Part shown: piece by piece, positions 33,003 through 41,745 of the stretch
Numbering within the stretch: the first letter of the stretch is position 1
Layout: each line of letters begins with the position of its first letter
Source of the DNA: Pseudomonadota bacterium
GTDB lineage: Bacteria > Pseudomonadota > Gammaproteobacteria > Steroidobacterales > Steroidobacteraceae
Length of the DNA: 64,000 nucleotides
Assembly: GCA_021792555.1 (NCBI GenBank)
Contig: JAJYUL010000010.1
Coordinates: 21,912-85,911, forward strand
Reading direction: 5' to 3'
Notes under the pieces: generated by a model
The model's input: the letters and a program-made list of their open reading frames with translations, nothing else
Database searches by the model: none
What the model was told of the DNA's origin: nothing
Position numbers and translations under genes: made by a program

Positions 33003-34717
33003 TGCTGCGCGTGGTGCGCCGCCCGAGCCGGAGCGATGCGGGCCCGCTCGGCGCCGGACTGCATCCGGTGCTCGAGCGCGTGTACCGCGCGCGCGGGGTC
33101 AGCAGCGCCGAGGAGCTCGATACCTCGCTCGAGCACCTCACGCCCGTCGGCACGCTCGAGTCGGTGGAGGCGGCGGCCGAGCTGCTGCTCGCCCAGCGCG
33201 ACGGCGGGCGCATCCTGGTGGTCGGGGACTTCGATGCCGACGGGGCGACCAGCACCGCGCTGATGCTGCGCGCGCTGCGCGCCTGGGGCTTCGAGGCGGA
33301 TTTTCTGGTGCCGAACCGCTTCGAGTTCGGCTACGGCCTGACCCCTGAGATCGTGCGCGTCGCCGCCGAGCGCGCGCCGAGCCTGATCGTCACGGTGGAC
33401 AACGGCATCGCGAGCCTCGCCGGCGTCGCCGAGGCGCGCGCGCTCGGCATCGAGGTGCTGGTCACCGACCATCACCTGCCCGGCAGCGAGCTGCCCGCCG
33501 CGCGCGTCATCGTCAATCCCAACCTGCCGGGCAGCCGCTTCGCGAGCCGTTCGCTCGCCGGGGTGGGGGTGGCCTTCTACGTGCTGGCAGCGCTGCGCCG
33601 GCGGCTCGAGGCGGCCGGTCTCGGCGGGGCACAGCGGCCGGGGGTGGCCGAGTGGCTCGATCTGGTCGCCCTCGGCACGGTGGCCGATCTGGTGCCGCTC
33701 GATCAGAACAACCGGGTGCTCGTCGAGCAGGGCTTGAAGCGCATCCGCGCCGGACGCTGCGTCCCCGGGATCCGCGCGCTGCTCGAGGCCGCGTCGCGCC
33801 CGAGCACGCGTCTGACCAGCGCGGACCTGGCGTTCGCGGTCGCGCCGCGGCTGAACGCCGCCGGACGGCTCGATGACATGTCGATCGGCATCCAGTGCCT
33901 GCTCGCCGAGGCGGATGCCGCCGCGGGGCTCGCCGCGCGGCTCGATGCGCTCAACCGCGAGCGGCGCGAGATCGAATCGCGCATGCAGACCGAGGCGCTC
34001 GCGGCGGTGCGGGGGCTCGATGAGGCGCGCACGCGCGCGCGCGAGCGCAGCGCCGTGTGCCTGTTCGACGAGAGCTGGCATCAGGGCGTGGTCGGGCTGG
34101 TGGCGAGCCGGGTGAAGGAGCGCGTGCGCCGGCCCGTGATCGCCTTCGCGGTGGCGAGCGACGGGGAGTTGCGCGGCTCGGCGCGCTCGGTCCCCGGCGT
34201 CCACATCCGCGACGTGCTGGCCCAGCTCGATGCCAGCCATCCGGGACTGATCGGCCGCTTCGGCGGGCATGCGATGGCCGCGGGCCTGTCGCTGCCGCGC
34301 GCGCGGCTCGATGAGTTCGCCGCGCTCCTCGATGCGCAGGTGGCGCGCTGGCCGCAGCGCGGCGCGCTCGCCGATGCGATCGAGACCGACGGGGAGCTCG
34401 ATGTGCAGCAGATCGCGCTCGAGACCGCCGAGGCGCTGCGCTCGGGCGGGCCCTGGGGCCAGGGGTTTCCCGAGCCGAGCTTCGATGGGCTGTTCACGGT
34501 GCGCAATGCCCGCGTGGTCGGGGAGCGGCACGTGAAGATGTGGGTGCAGGGCCCGCGCAACCGCGCCTTCGACGCCATTGCGTTCAATTTCCGCGATCCG
34601 CAGGCCGATGCGCCGCTGCCGCAGGGCGAGCAGCGCCTGGTGTACCGCCTGGACATCAACGAGTATCAGGGGGAGCGGCGGCTGCAGCTGCTGGTCGATC
34701 ACGTCCTGCCCCCCTGA
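32999..34717 (+). CDS. recJ: Single-stranded-DNA-specific exonuclease RecJ
   Basis: 5'-3' exonuclease of the RecF, mismatch and base excision repair pathways. The 572-residue product (E. coli 577) has the DHH phosphoesterase motifs: VVGDFDADGATSTALML, LIVTVDNGIAS, VLVTDHHLPGSELPAA and LGTVADLVPLDQNNR. The DHHA1 domain has GRFGGHAMAAGLSLP and the C-terminal OB-fold ends RRLQLLVDHVLPP. The ATG at 32999 overlaps the rpfE-like stop; the longer frame upstream is a shadow. Confidence 0.97.
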   Translation: MMLRVVRRPSRSDAGPLGAGLHPVLERVYRARGVSSAEELDTSLEHLTPVGTLESVEAAAELLLAQRDGGRILVVGDFDADGATSTALMLRALRAWGFEADFLVPNRFEFGYGLTPEIVRVAAERAPSLIVTVDNGIASLAGVAEARALGIEVLVTDHHLPGSELPAARVIVNPNLPGSRFASRSLAGVGVAFYVLAALRRRLEAAGLGGAQRPGVAEWLDLVALGTVADLVPLDQNNRVLVEQGLKRIRAGRCVPGIRALLEAASRPSTRLTSADLAFAVAPRLNAAGRLDDMSIGIQCLLAEADAAAGLAARLDALNRERREIESRMQTEALAAVRGLDEARTRARERSAVCLFDESWHQGVVGLVASRVKERVRRPVIAFAVASDGELRGSARSVPGVHIRDVLAQLDASHPGLIGRFGGHAMAAGLSLPRARLDEFAALLDAQVARWPQRGALADAIETDGELDVQQIALETAEALRSGGPWGQGFPEPSFDGLFTVRNARVVGERHVKMWVQGPRNRAFDAIAFNFRDPQADAPLPQGEQRLVYRLDINEYQGERRLQLLVDHVLPP

Positions 34718-35163
34718 GCGGTTCCCTTCCCGGCCTGTGCCGCGTCACTTGTCATGGAGTGCGCGCGGCCGCGCTGGCGGCGCGTGCCCGCCGCCGCATC
34801 CCCCGCGGGACGCGCGGCGAGGGATGGGCGTGGCACGACCCCGGTCGGCGGCGCGATGTTGTGTTGCAGGAGACGGGCGGGGCCGAGGCCGCGCACGGAA
34901 CGGGCGCTCGAGGCGTGCGCGAGCGGCGGGCACCGCGTGGCGCAACGCACCTGATTGCGCGCTCGCATGAGCTCATCACTGCAACGCCGTCGCGGCTCGC
35001 GGCACGGAGCGTCATGATCGCGCTCAATCCTGCTTGGGTGGCGCGCCGGATCAACGTCTGATCCGGCGCGCAAACGGCGTCATCACTGGAACAACACGCG
35101 GGCAGCCGGCATCGCCGCCGCTCGGGCGCGGGGCGGGCCGGCGCCGCCTGCGCCGGGCGGGGT
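34718..35163. other. 446-bp gap between recJ and the LuxR-type gene
   Basis: No gene is supported here; open frames present look like GC-driven shadows. The stretch holds a 10-bp palindrome ATGAGCTCAT (34967-34976), two direct copies of TCATCACTG (34973-34981 and 35080-35088), a pair ACGCCGT/ACGGCGT, and a perfect 13-bp inverted repeat listed separately. Such a density of symmetry suggests a regulatory leader or the remains of a small repeat element. Confidence 0.45.
35041..35071. repeat. Perfect 13-bp inverted repeat upstream of the LuxR-type gene
   Basis: GCGCGCCGGATCA and TGATCCGGCGCGC flank the 5-nt loop ACGTC. It lies 93 nt before the regulator start. No T-tract follows on either strand, so it is either a hairpin terminator of the recJ transcript without a U-run, or an operator. 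Autoregulation by the adjacent LuxR-type protein is possible but speculative. Confidence 0.6.
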
Positions 35164-36156
35164 GTGTCGATCATGGAAGCCATTCTGGATTTCGCGCAGC
35201 GGCTGTACCGCATCGCGCAGCAGGCCGAGACGGAGCGCTTCCAGGACCTGGCGCTCGCGGCGCTCGGGGAGCATCTGCGCTTCGAGGCGGCGCTGTGGCT
35301 CACCGGCCAGCTGCACGCCGGGCAGCTGCAGGTGCACCGCATGCACGCCTACCGCATGCCGCTCGCGGCGCTCGAGGAGCTCATCGCTCTCATGCGGCAA
35401 CATCCGGATGCGCTCGAAGTGACCGCAGCGGCCCCCGGCTGCGCGCACGTGTTCGAGGCCGCGGAGCTCTACGCGCGGCCGGCCGGCCAGGCCGCGCTCG
35501 CGCAGGTGCGCCGGTGGCGCATCGAGCGGCAGCTGCTCATCGCCACGACCGCGTGCGGCCTGCCCGGCGGGCAGTGGCTCTCGCTGCACCGCCCGCAGAG
35601 CGATGCGCCGTTCGAGGCGGGCGAGCGTGCGGCGCTGCGGCTGCTGATGCCGCACCTGGCGGAGTCCCGGGCGGTGAACCGGGCGCTGTGTCTGCGCCGC
35701 GCCTCGAGCGAGCCGCTGATCGCCCCCGGTCCGCATCGCGCGCTCACCCTGCCGGACGGCACGGTGCTGCACTGCGGGCGGCTGGTGAGCGAGGCGATCG
35801 GCGCCACCTGGCCGCAGTGGAGCGGGCTGCGCCTGCCGCCGCCGCTGCTCGGGCGGGTGCTGCGCGAGGAGGCGGTGCCGCTCGCGGGCCGCGGCGAGAC
35901 GCTGCGCGCGCGCCGGTTCTCCGATTCGCTCGTGCTCAGCATCCACAGCGTGCCGGTGCGCGAGCGGCTCACGCGGCGCGAGTACCAGGTGATGCAGCTG
36001 CACGCCGCGGGCAGCGACTGCCGGGCCATCGCGCGCCGCTGCGCGCTCGCGCCGGGCACGGTGCGCAACATCGTGCGCCTGTCCTACCGCAAGCTCGGCA
36101 TCAACAGCAGGGCGCAGCTGCTGCGGCTGCTCGCGCGCGCATCCGGCGATGCGTGA
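35164..36156 (+). CDS. LuxR-type (GerE) helix-turn-helix transcriptional regulator
   Basis: 330 residues. The C-terminal HTH (about 266-322) begins RERLTRREYQVMQLHAAG and continues CRAIARRCALAPGTVRNIVR and KLGINSRAQLLRLL, typical of LuxR/FixJ regulators. The N-terminal 250 residues have no recognisable receiver or autoinducer-binding motif; a GAF-like sensor is possible. Starts at GTG 35164 or ATG 35173 are both plausible, with GGGCGGGG just upstream of the first. It stands alone between recJ and prfB, where the Xanthomonas rpf region carries the unrelated regulator gene rpfD. The signal and targets are unknown. Confidence 0.85.
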   Translation: MSIMEAILDFAQRLYRIAQQAETERFQDLALAALGEHLRFEAALWLTGQLHAGQLQVHRMHAYRMPLAALEELIALMRQHPDALEVTAAAPGCAHVFEAAELYARPAGQAALAQVRRWRIERQLLIATTACGLPGGQWLSLHRPQSDAPFEAGERAALRLLMPHLAESRAVNRALCLRRASSEPLIAPGPHRALTLPDGTVLHCGRLVSEAIGATWPQWSGLRLPPPLLGRVLREEAVPLAGRGETLRARRFSDSLVLSIHSVPVRERLTRREYQVMQLHAAGSDCRAIARRCALAPGTVRNIVRLSYRKLGINSRAQLLRLLARASGDA

Positions 36157-36250
36157 AGCGCGCCGGGGCCGGCCTGAGGCTGGAAATTCCCCCTGCGGGC
36201 CGTTAGCATGACCCGCTCAGTCGCGTATTTCACCCGGACGGCACCGCACG

Positions 36251-37346
36251 ATGGAACTCAATCCCCTCAAACGCCAGCTCAAAGACCTCGAGGAGCGCAT
36301 GAGCTCCCTACGGGGGTTTCTTTGAGTACGATCTCAAGAAAGAGCGTTTGGAGGAAGTCGCGCGCGAGCTGGAGGATCCGGGCGTCTGGTCGCAGCCGGA
36401 GCGGGCGCAGCAGCTCGGTCGTGAACGCGCCCGCCTGAGCGGGCAGCTGCAGGCGATCGAGCAGGTCGATGCCGGCCTGCGCGACGCGGCGGAGCTGCTG
36501 GCGCTCGCCGAGAGCGAGAACGACGCGGCCACGGCGGCGGAGATCGGCCGGGAGGCCGGGCAGCTCGAGGCGGCGGTGCGCCGGCTCGAGTTAAAGCGCA
36601 TGTTCCGCGGCGAGATGGACTCGCACAGCGCGTACCTGGACATTCAGGCCGGCGCGGGCGGGACCGAGGCGCAGGACTGGGCGCAGATGCTGCTCAGGAT
36701 GTACCTGCGCTGGGGCGCCGCGCGCGGCTTCGCTTGCGAGGTGATCGATTCGAACCCGGGAGAGGTCGCGGGCGTGAAGAGCGCCACCATCGAGGTGAAG
36801 GGCGAGTTCGCCTACGGGTGGCTGCGCACCGAGACCGGCGTGCACCGCCTGGTGCGCAAGTCGCCGTTCGACTCGGGCAACCGCCGCCACACCTCGTTCG
36901 CCTCGGTGTTCGTGTCGCCTGAGGTCGATGAGGACATCGCGATCGACATCAACCCGGCGGACCTGAAGACCGACGTGTACCGCTCCTCGGGCGCGGGCGG
37001 CCAGCACGTCAACAAGACCGAATCGGCCGTGCGCATCACGCACATCCCCACCGGCATCGTGGTCGCCTGCCAGAACGAGCGCAGCCAGCACAAGAACCGC
37101 TCGACGGCCATGAAGATGCTGAAGGCGAAGCTGTACGAGCTCGAGGTGAACAAGCGCAACGCCGCCGCCAAGGTGCTCGAGGACTCCAAGTCCGACGTCA
37201 GCTGGGGCAATCAGATACGCTCCTACGTGCTCGATCAGTCGCGCATCAAGGATCTGCGCACGGGGGTGGAGGTGGGCAATACCACCGCGGTGCTCGACGG
37301 GGATCTCGATCAGTTCTTGGAAGCCTCGCTCAAGGCGGGGCTGTAG
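36251..37346 (+). CDS. prfB: Peptide chain release factor 2 (programmed +1 frameshift)
   Basis: RF2 terminates translation at UGA and UAA. The zero frame starts at ATG 36251, encodes 24 residues ending SSLRGFL and meets TGA at 36323-36325. Reading resumes in +1 at GAG 36324 ([16 protein letters not shown]) to the stop at 37346, giving 364 residues (E. coli 365). RF2 hallmarks are present: the SPF tripeptide in [14 protein letters not shown] and the catalytic GGQ in [18 protein letters not shown] plain ORF caller sees only the downstream part from TTG 36348. lysS follows 7 nt later, as in E. coli. Autoregulation through UGA recoding is well established for the family. Confidence 0.96.
36308..36325 (+). 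promoter_or_regulatory. prfB +1 programmed frameshift site
   Basis: The codons CTA CGG GGG TTT CTT TGA lie at 36308-36325. GGGGG acts as the internal Shine-Dalgarno-like element just upstream of the slippery CTT followed by the in-frame TGA, closely matching E. coli (AGG GGG TAT CTT TGA). The base after TGA is G here and C in E. coli. Slippage of peptidyl-tRNA-Leu from CUU to UUU restores the frame when RF2 is scarce. Confidence 0.95.
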
Positions 37347-37353
37347 GCAGGTT

Positions 37354-38874
37354 ATGACAGACACTCACGCGGAACGCGGCGGCGCCGAGCGCATCGACGA
37401 GAACAAGCTGATCGCCGAGCGGCGCGCCAAGCTCGCCGCGCTGCGCGCGCGCGGGGCGGCCTATCCGAACGATTTTCGCCGCGATGCGCTCGCCGGGCAG
37501 CTGCAGGACGCCTTCGGGGAGCGCAGCGCGGAGTGGCTCGAGGCCAACCCGACGCACGTGACCGTCGGCGGGCGGATGCTGCTGAAGCGGGTGATGGGCA
37601 AGGCGAGCTTCGCCAACATCGCCGACCGCACCGGGCAGATCCAGCTGTTCCTGCAGAAAGGAGCGCTCGGCGAGGAGCTCTACGAGGCGTTCAAGGGCTG
37701 GGACGTCGGGGACATCGTCGGGGCGAGCGGGGTGCTGTTCCGCACCAAGACCGGGGAGCTCTCGGTGCGCGTCGAGCGGCTGCGGCTGCTGGTGAAGTCG
37801 CTGCGGCCGCTGCCCGACAAGTGGCATGGGCTCGCCGACGTCGAGACGCGCTACCGGCAGCGCTACGTCGATCTGATCGTCAATGAGACCAGCCGCAGCG
37901 TGTTCCGCGCGCGGGCGCGCATCGTGCGCTACCTGCGCGACTTTCTCGATGCGCTCGATTTCATCGAGGTCGAGACGCCGATGATGCAGCCGATCCCCGG
38001 CGGGGCGAGCGCCCGGCCGTTCGTCACGCACCACAACGCGCTCGACATGGACATGTACCTGCGCATCGCCCCGGAGCTGTACCTGAAGCGCCTGGTGGTC
38101 GGCGGGCTCGAGCGCGTCTACGAGATCAACCGCAATTTCCGCAACGAGGGGCTCTCGACCCAGCACAACCCCGAGTTCACCATGCTGGAGCTGTATCTGG
38201 CGTACGCCGACTACCGCGACCTCATGGACTGGATCGAGAAGGCGATCCGGGGGCTGGCGCAGAGCCTGCACGGCAGCGAGCAGCTGACCTATCAGGGGCG
38301 CCGCTACGATCTCGCCAAGCCCTTCCGGCGCGTGACGGTGGAGGAGGCGATCCTCGAGCACAACCCCGAGCTCGAGCGCGCCTCGCTGCGCGAGCCGGGC
38401 TATCTGCGCCGCGTGTGCGAGCGGCTCGGCATCCCGGTGCAGCCGCACGACGGGCCGGGCAAGCTGCAGATCGAGATCTTCGAGAAGACCGCCGAGCACA
38501 CCCTGTTCGATCCGACCTTCGTGTGCGCGTATCCGGCGGAGGTCTCCCCGCTCTCGCGCGCCAACGAGCAGGATCCGTTCCTCACCGACCGATTCGAGCT
38601 GTTCATCGCCGGACGCGAGCTCGCCAACGGGTTCTCCGAGCTCAACGACCCGGAGGACCAGGCCGCGCGCTTTCGCGCCCAGGTCGCGCGCAAGGACCGC
38701 GGCGACGAGGAGGCGATGTTCTACGACGCCGACTATGTGCGCGCCCTCGAGTACGGCATGCCGCCGACGGCCGGGCTCGGCGTCGGCATCGATCGGCTGG
38801 TGATGTTCTTCACGGATTCCCCTTCGATCCGCGACGTCATCCTCTTCCCGCACCTGCGTCCGGAGAGCGTGTGA
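37354..38874 (+). CDS. lysS: Lysine--tRNA ligase (class II)
   Basis: Charges tRNA-Lys. The 506-residue product has the N-terminal OB-fold anticodon-binding domain ([20 protein letters not shown]) and the class II catalytic core. Motif 1 is around [15 protein letters not shown], motif 2 in [20 protein letters not shown], motif 3 in [20 protein letters not shown]. The C-terminus is HLRPESV. The gene follows prfB by 7 nt, matching the prfB-lysS pair of E. coli and the Xanthomonas rpf region. Confidence 0.98.
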   Translation: MTDTHAERGGAERIDENKLIAERRAKLAALRARGAAYPNDFRRDALAGQLQDAFGERSAEWLEANPTHVTVGGRMLLKRVMGKASFANIADRTGQIQLFLQKGALGEELYEAFKGWDVGDIVGASGVLFRTKTGELSVRVERLRLLVKSLRPLPDKWHGLADVETRYRQRYVDLIVNETSRSVFRARARIVRYLRDFLDALDFIEVETPMMQPIPGGASARPFVTHHNALDMDMYLRIAPELYLKRLVVGGLERVYEINRNFRNEGLSTQHNPEFTMLELYLAYADYRDLMDWIEKAIRGLAQSLHGSEQLTYQGRRYDLAKPFRRVTVEEAILEHNPELERASLREPGYLRRVCERLGIPVQPHDGPGKLQIEIFEKTAEHTLFDPTFVCAYPAEVSPLSRANEQDPFLTDRFELFIAGRELANGFSELNDPEDQAARFRAQVARKDRGDEEAMFYDADYVRALEYGMPPTAGLGVGIDRLVMFFTDSPSIRDVILFPHLRPESV

Positions 38875-38953
38875 CCGTGCCGCCAGGCGCCCCGGCGCGC
38901 CCGCCTCGAGGCGGCGTGCCTCGGCGGACCTCGCTCGATTCTCTGCGCAGCGC

Positions 38954-39760
38954 ATGATCGGGGTGTTCGATTCCGGCGTCGGGGGTCTGACGGTGCTCAA
39001 GGCGCTGATGCGCGAGCTGCCGGCCGAGCAGTTCGTATATCTCGGCGATACGGCACGGCTGCCGTACGGCACCAAGAGTCCCGCCACCGTCGCGCGCTAT
39101 GCGCTGCAGGCCGCCGAGGCGCTCAGCGCTTGCGGCATCAAGTGCCTGGTGGTCGCCTGCAACACCGCCTCGGCGGTGAGCCTGCCGGCGGTGCGCGCGC
39201 ACCTCGCTCCGGTGCCGGTGATCGGGGTGATCGAGCCGGGCGCCGAGGCCGCCTGCGCCGCCTCGCCCTCGGGGCGCATCGCGGTCATCGCCACCGAGGG
39301 CACGGTGCGCGGCGGGGCCTATCAGCAGGCGATCCTGCAGCGCCGTGCGCAGGCCGAGGTGCGCGCGCTGCCGGCGCCACTGTTCGTCGCGCTGGCCGAG
39401 GAGGGGCTGACCGACGGGCCCATCGCCGAGGCGATCGCGCACCACTATCTCGATGCGCTGTTCACGCCGGCCGGCGCGACGCCCGCGGCGGACACGCTGG
39501 TGTTGGGCTGCACGCATTTCCCGATGCTCGCGGGAGCCATCCGCGCCACGGTCGGCCCCGAGGTGCGCATCGTGGACTCGGCCGAGACCACCGCGCGGCA
39601 CGTGCGCGTGACGCTCGCGCAGGCGGGGCTGGCGTGCCTCGGCGGGCAGGGCGGCCTGCGGCTGCTCGCGACCGATGCGCCGGAGCGCTTCGCCCGCATC
39701 GGCGCGCGCTTTCTCGAGCGGCCGATCCGCACGGACGAGGTCGAGCTGATCGATCTGTAG
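38954..39760 (+). CDS. murI: Glutamate racemase
   Basis: Cofactor-independent racemase supplying D-glutamate for peptidoglycan. The 268-residue product begins IGVFDSGVGGLTVLKAL, has YLGDTARLPYGTKSP, and the two catalytic cysteines in VVACNTASAV (Cys69) and VLGCTHFPML (Cys186). The ATG at 38954 lies 79 nt after lysS. The gene ends 12 nt before the 3' end of the convergent ygfZ. Confidence 0.96.
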   Translation: MIGVFDSGVGGLTVLKALMRELPAEQFVYLGDTARLPYGTKSPATVARYALQAAEALSACGIKCLVVACNTASAVSLPAVRAHLAPVPVIGVIEPGAEAACAASPSGRIAVIATEGTVRGGAYQQAILQRRAQAEVRALPAPLFVALAEEGLTDGPIAEAIAHHYLDALFTPAGATPAADTLVLGCTHFPMLAGAIRATVGPEVRIVDSAETTARHVRVTLAQAGLACLGGQGGLRLLATDAPERFARIGARFLERPIRTDEVELIDL

Positions 39761-39772
39761 GGGCGGGCGGCC

Positions 39773-40693
39773 TCACTCCGGCAGCGCGTAGGGCATCTCG
39801 AGCGGCTCGGCCTGCACCGAGGGCGCATCGCCCGCAGCGCCGCTCTCGGCGCCCGCGAGCGGCGCGACCGCGAGAAACTCGCAGCGGCCGTCGGCCCGGC
39901 GCGCCGCCTCCACCACGTTGAAGGCGCGCCCATCGGGCAACACGCCGCTGTCTCCGGGCGCCAGTGCGAGCGGAGCGCGCGTAAGGAAGCGCTGCGCGCG
40001 GCGTTTGACGCGGCCGCGGTAATGCGCCCGCGCGATGACTTCCTGGCCGGTGTAGCAGCCCTTGTCGAAGGCGATGGCCCCGAGCACATCGAGATTCAAC
40101 ATCTGGGCGACGAACTGCTCGGAGGTGGCCGCGTAGACCTGCGGCATTGCGGCGCGCACATCGAGCAGCCGCCAGGCCTCGCGCGCCGCGGCGTGAGCGG
40201 CGTGCGGCTCGCTTGCGCGCGCGGCGATCTCGAGCCAGCGGACCGGCTGCTCGCTGACGGTGAGGTAGAGCCGATCGCCGAGCCGCCGCTGTGCGCCGGT
40301 GTGCGGCGGCGGCAGCTGATGCGCGAAGACGCCCGCGGACTCGCCGTGCTCGAGCTCGGCGCGCGCGGCGAGCGCGCTGACGCGCCACTCATCCGAGACA
40401 TCGGCGAGGCTGACCTTGGCGCGCAGGACGTACTTCGCGAGCCGTTGGCTGACCGGCGCGGCGAGCTCGCGCGGCAGCAGCGCGAGCAGCTCGTTGTCCG
40501 AGCGCAGCACCAGGCGCAGCAGCGCGACGGTGCGGCCCTGGGGAGTGTGCAAGCCGGCGAGCAGCGCGCGCTCGGGGCCGAGGCGCGTCATGTCGTTCGA
40601 CAGCTGTCCCTGCAGGAAGCGCAGCGCATCAGCCCCGCCGATGCGCAGCACGCCCAGATCCTCGAGCGCGGTACAGTGCAGTTCGTCATTCAT
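39773..40693 (-). CDS. ygfZ: Folate-binding protein YgfZ (iron-sulfur cluster maintenance)
   Basis: Tetrahydrofolate-binding protein of the GcvT-like fold, needed for activity of some iron-sulfur enzymes such as MiaB and, in mitochondria, succinate dehydrogenase-related targets. The 306-residue product has the diagnostic motif KGCYTGQEVIARAHYRG (Cys213) and an N-terminal GcvT-like domain (RIGGADALRFLQGQLSNDM). The ATG at 40693 is chosen because the frame beyond it is antisense to the divergent sdh region. It diverges from the succinate dehydrogenase operon, a plausible functional neighbour. Confidence 0.94.
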   Translation of the reverse strand: MNDELHCTALEDLGVLRIGGADALRFLQGQLSNDMTRLGPERALLAGLHTPQGRTVALLRLVLRSDNELLALLPRELAAPVSQRLAKYVLRAKVSLADVSDEWRVSALAARAELEHGESAGVFAHQLPPPHTGAQRRLGDRLYLTVSEQPVRWLEIAARASEPHAAHAAAREAWRLLDVRAAMPQVYAATSEQFVAQMLNLDVLGAIAFDKGCYTGQEVIARAHYRGRVKRRAQRFLTRAPLALAPGDSGVLPDGRAFNVVEAARRADGRCEFLAVAPLAGAESGAAGDAPSVQAEPLEMPYALPE

Positions 40694-40770
40694 ATGACGA
40701 TATCTTAGACTGATATGGGTACAGGCTGTGCCATGGCGGGAACAGCGCGATTCTGGCAAAATTGTTGCGC

Positions 40771-40956
40771 ATGCAGGACGATTCGAAGAACGCCCAACCG
40801 CCGTCCGCATCCCCAGCCGGCGCGAGCTCCGGCAGGGAGGCGAGCGCCGCCCCGGAACCCCCCAAGAGCGTCCCGCGCGAAATCGGTGGCCCCGCAGGGC
40901 CGGAGCCGACGCGCTTTGGCGATTGGGAGCGCAACGGCCGCTGTATCGATTTTTGA
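40771..40956 (+). CDS. Succinate dehydrogenase assembly factor 4-like protein (DUF1674)
   Basis: Only 61 residues. The N-terminal two-thirds is Pro/Ala/Ser-rich and probably disordered; the C-terminus carries the DUF1674 signature EIGGPAGPEPTRFGDWERNG followed by RCIDF, as in mitochondrial SDHAF4/Sdh8. That protein binds flavinylated SdhA and shields it before SdhB joins. It starts at ATG 40771 and ends 13 nt before sdhC, so it is the first gene of the sdh operon. The family link is clear from the motif; the assembly role in this bacterium is inferred. Confidence 0.9.
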   Translation: MQDDSKNAQPPSASPAGASSGREASAAPEPPKSVPREIGGPAGPEPTRFGDWERNGRCIDF

Positions 40957-40969
40957 CCTCCGAGCACTT

Positions 40970-41362
40970 ATGGCTGCACGTCCCACTTCGCCTCATCTGT
41001 CCGTGTACCGGGTGCACCGCTACACGCTCCTCACCTCAGGCCTGCACCGCATCAGCGGGCTGGTGCTCTCCCTCGGGCTGATCGTGCTCGTGTACTGGCT
41101 GATGGCGCTTGCGGCCGGGCCCGCCGCGTACGCGCACGCCGCGGCGCTGCTCGGGCTCGGCGTGTTCAAGATTCTCTGGCTGGCGCTGCTTGCGGTGTTC
41201 TCCTACCACCTGTGCGCGGGCCTGCGCCATCTGGTGTGGGATACCGGGCGGGCCATGGAGCGCGCGCACTCGCGCGCCAGCGCCTACCTGGTGCTCGGCG
41301 CGAGCGCCGTGCTGTTCGTCGGGCTCGCCCTGTGGCTGCTCGGCCGGGGGCACGCATCATGA
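40970..41362 (+). CDS. sdhC: Succinate dehydrogenase cytochrome b556 subunit
   Basis: Membrane anchor that binds quinone and heme b with SdhD. The 130-residue product has the N-terminal motif RPTSPHLSVYR and SGLHRISGLVLSLG (quinone-site Ser/Arg) and three membrane helices. The heme-ligand region is VFSYHLCAGLRHLVWD. The ATG at 40970 is the first that gives a family-length protein; a longer frame upstream overlaps the assembly-factor gene. It overlaps sdhD by four bases. Confidence 0.95.
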   Translation: MAARPTSPHLSVYRVHRYTLLTSGLHRISGLVLSLGLIVLVYWLMALAAGPAAYAHAAALLGLGVFKILWLALLAVFSYHLCAGLRHLVWDTGRAMERAHSRASAYLVLGASAVLFVGLALWLLGRGHAS

Positions 41363-41745
41363 GCCTGCGCAGTCCGCTCGGGCAGGCGCTCGGCCGCGGC
41401 GCGGCCAAGGAAGGCGTGCATCACTGGCTGATGCAGCGCATGACGGCCGTGGCGCTGGTGCCGCTGGCGATCTGGCTGCTCGTGTCGCTGCTGTCGCTGC
41501 CCGCGCTCGATTACGCGACGGTGTGCGCCTGGCTGCGCCAGGACTGGACGGCGGTGCTGCTGGCACTGTTCGTGGTGAGCGCCGCCTGGCATTCGCAGCT
41601 CGGCGTGCGGGTGGTGATCGAGGACTACGTGGGCAGCCGCGGCCTGCGCACCGTGCTGCTCGCGCTCGTGACCTATCTGCACGTGCTCGCCGCCGCCGCC
41701 GGCGTGTTCGCGGTCCTTAAAGTGGCGTTGGGAGGCGCCGCATGA
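41359..41745 (+). CDS. sdhD: Succinate dehydrogenase membrane anchor subunit
   Basis: 128 residues with three membrane helices. Typical features are [19 protein letters not shown] at the start of helix 1 and the heme and quinone region [16 protein letters not shown]. It starts at ATG 41359, overlapping the sdhC stop, and its own stop overlaps the sdhA ATG, so C, D and A are translationally coupled. Confidence 0.94.
   Translation: MSLRSPLGQALGRGAAKEGVHHWLMQRMTAVALVPLAIWLLVSLLSLPALDYATVCAWLRQDWTAVLLALFVVSAAWHSQLGVRVVIEDYVGSRGLRTVLLALVTYLHVLAAAAGVFAVLKVALGGAA

Noticed and set aside
34540..35061. Several 60-190 codon frames between recJ and the LuxR-type gene on both strands
   Set aside because: They overlap each other and recJ, are Arg/Ala/Pro-rich and have no recognisable sequence or start signals.
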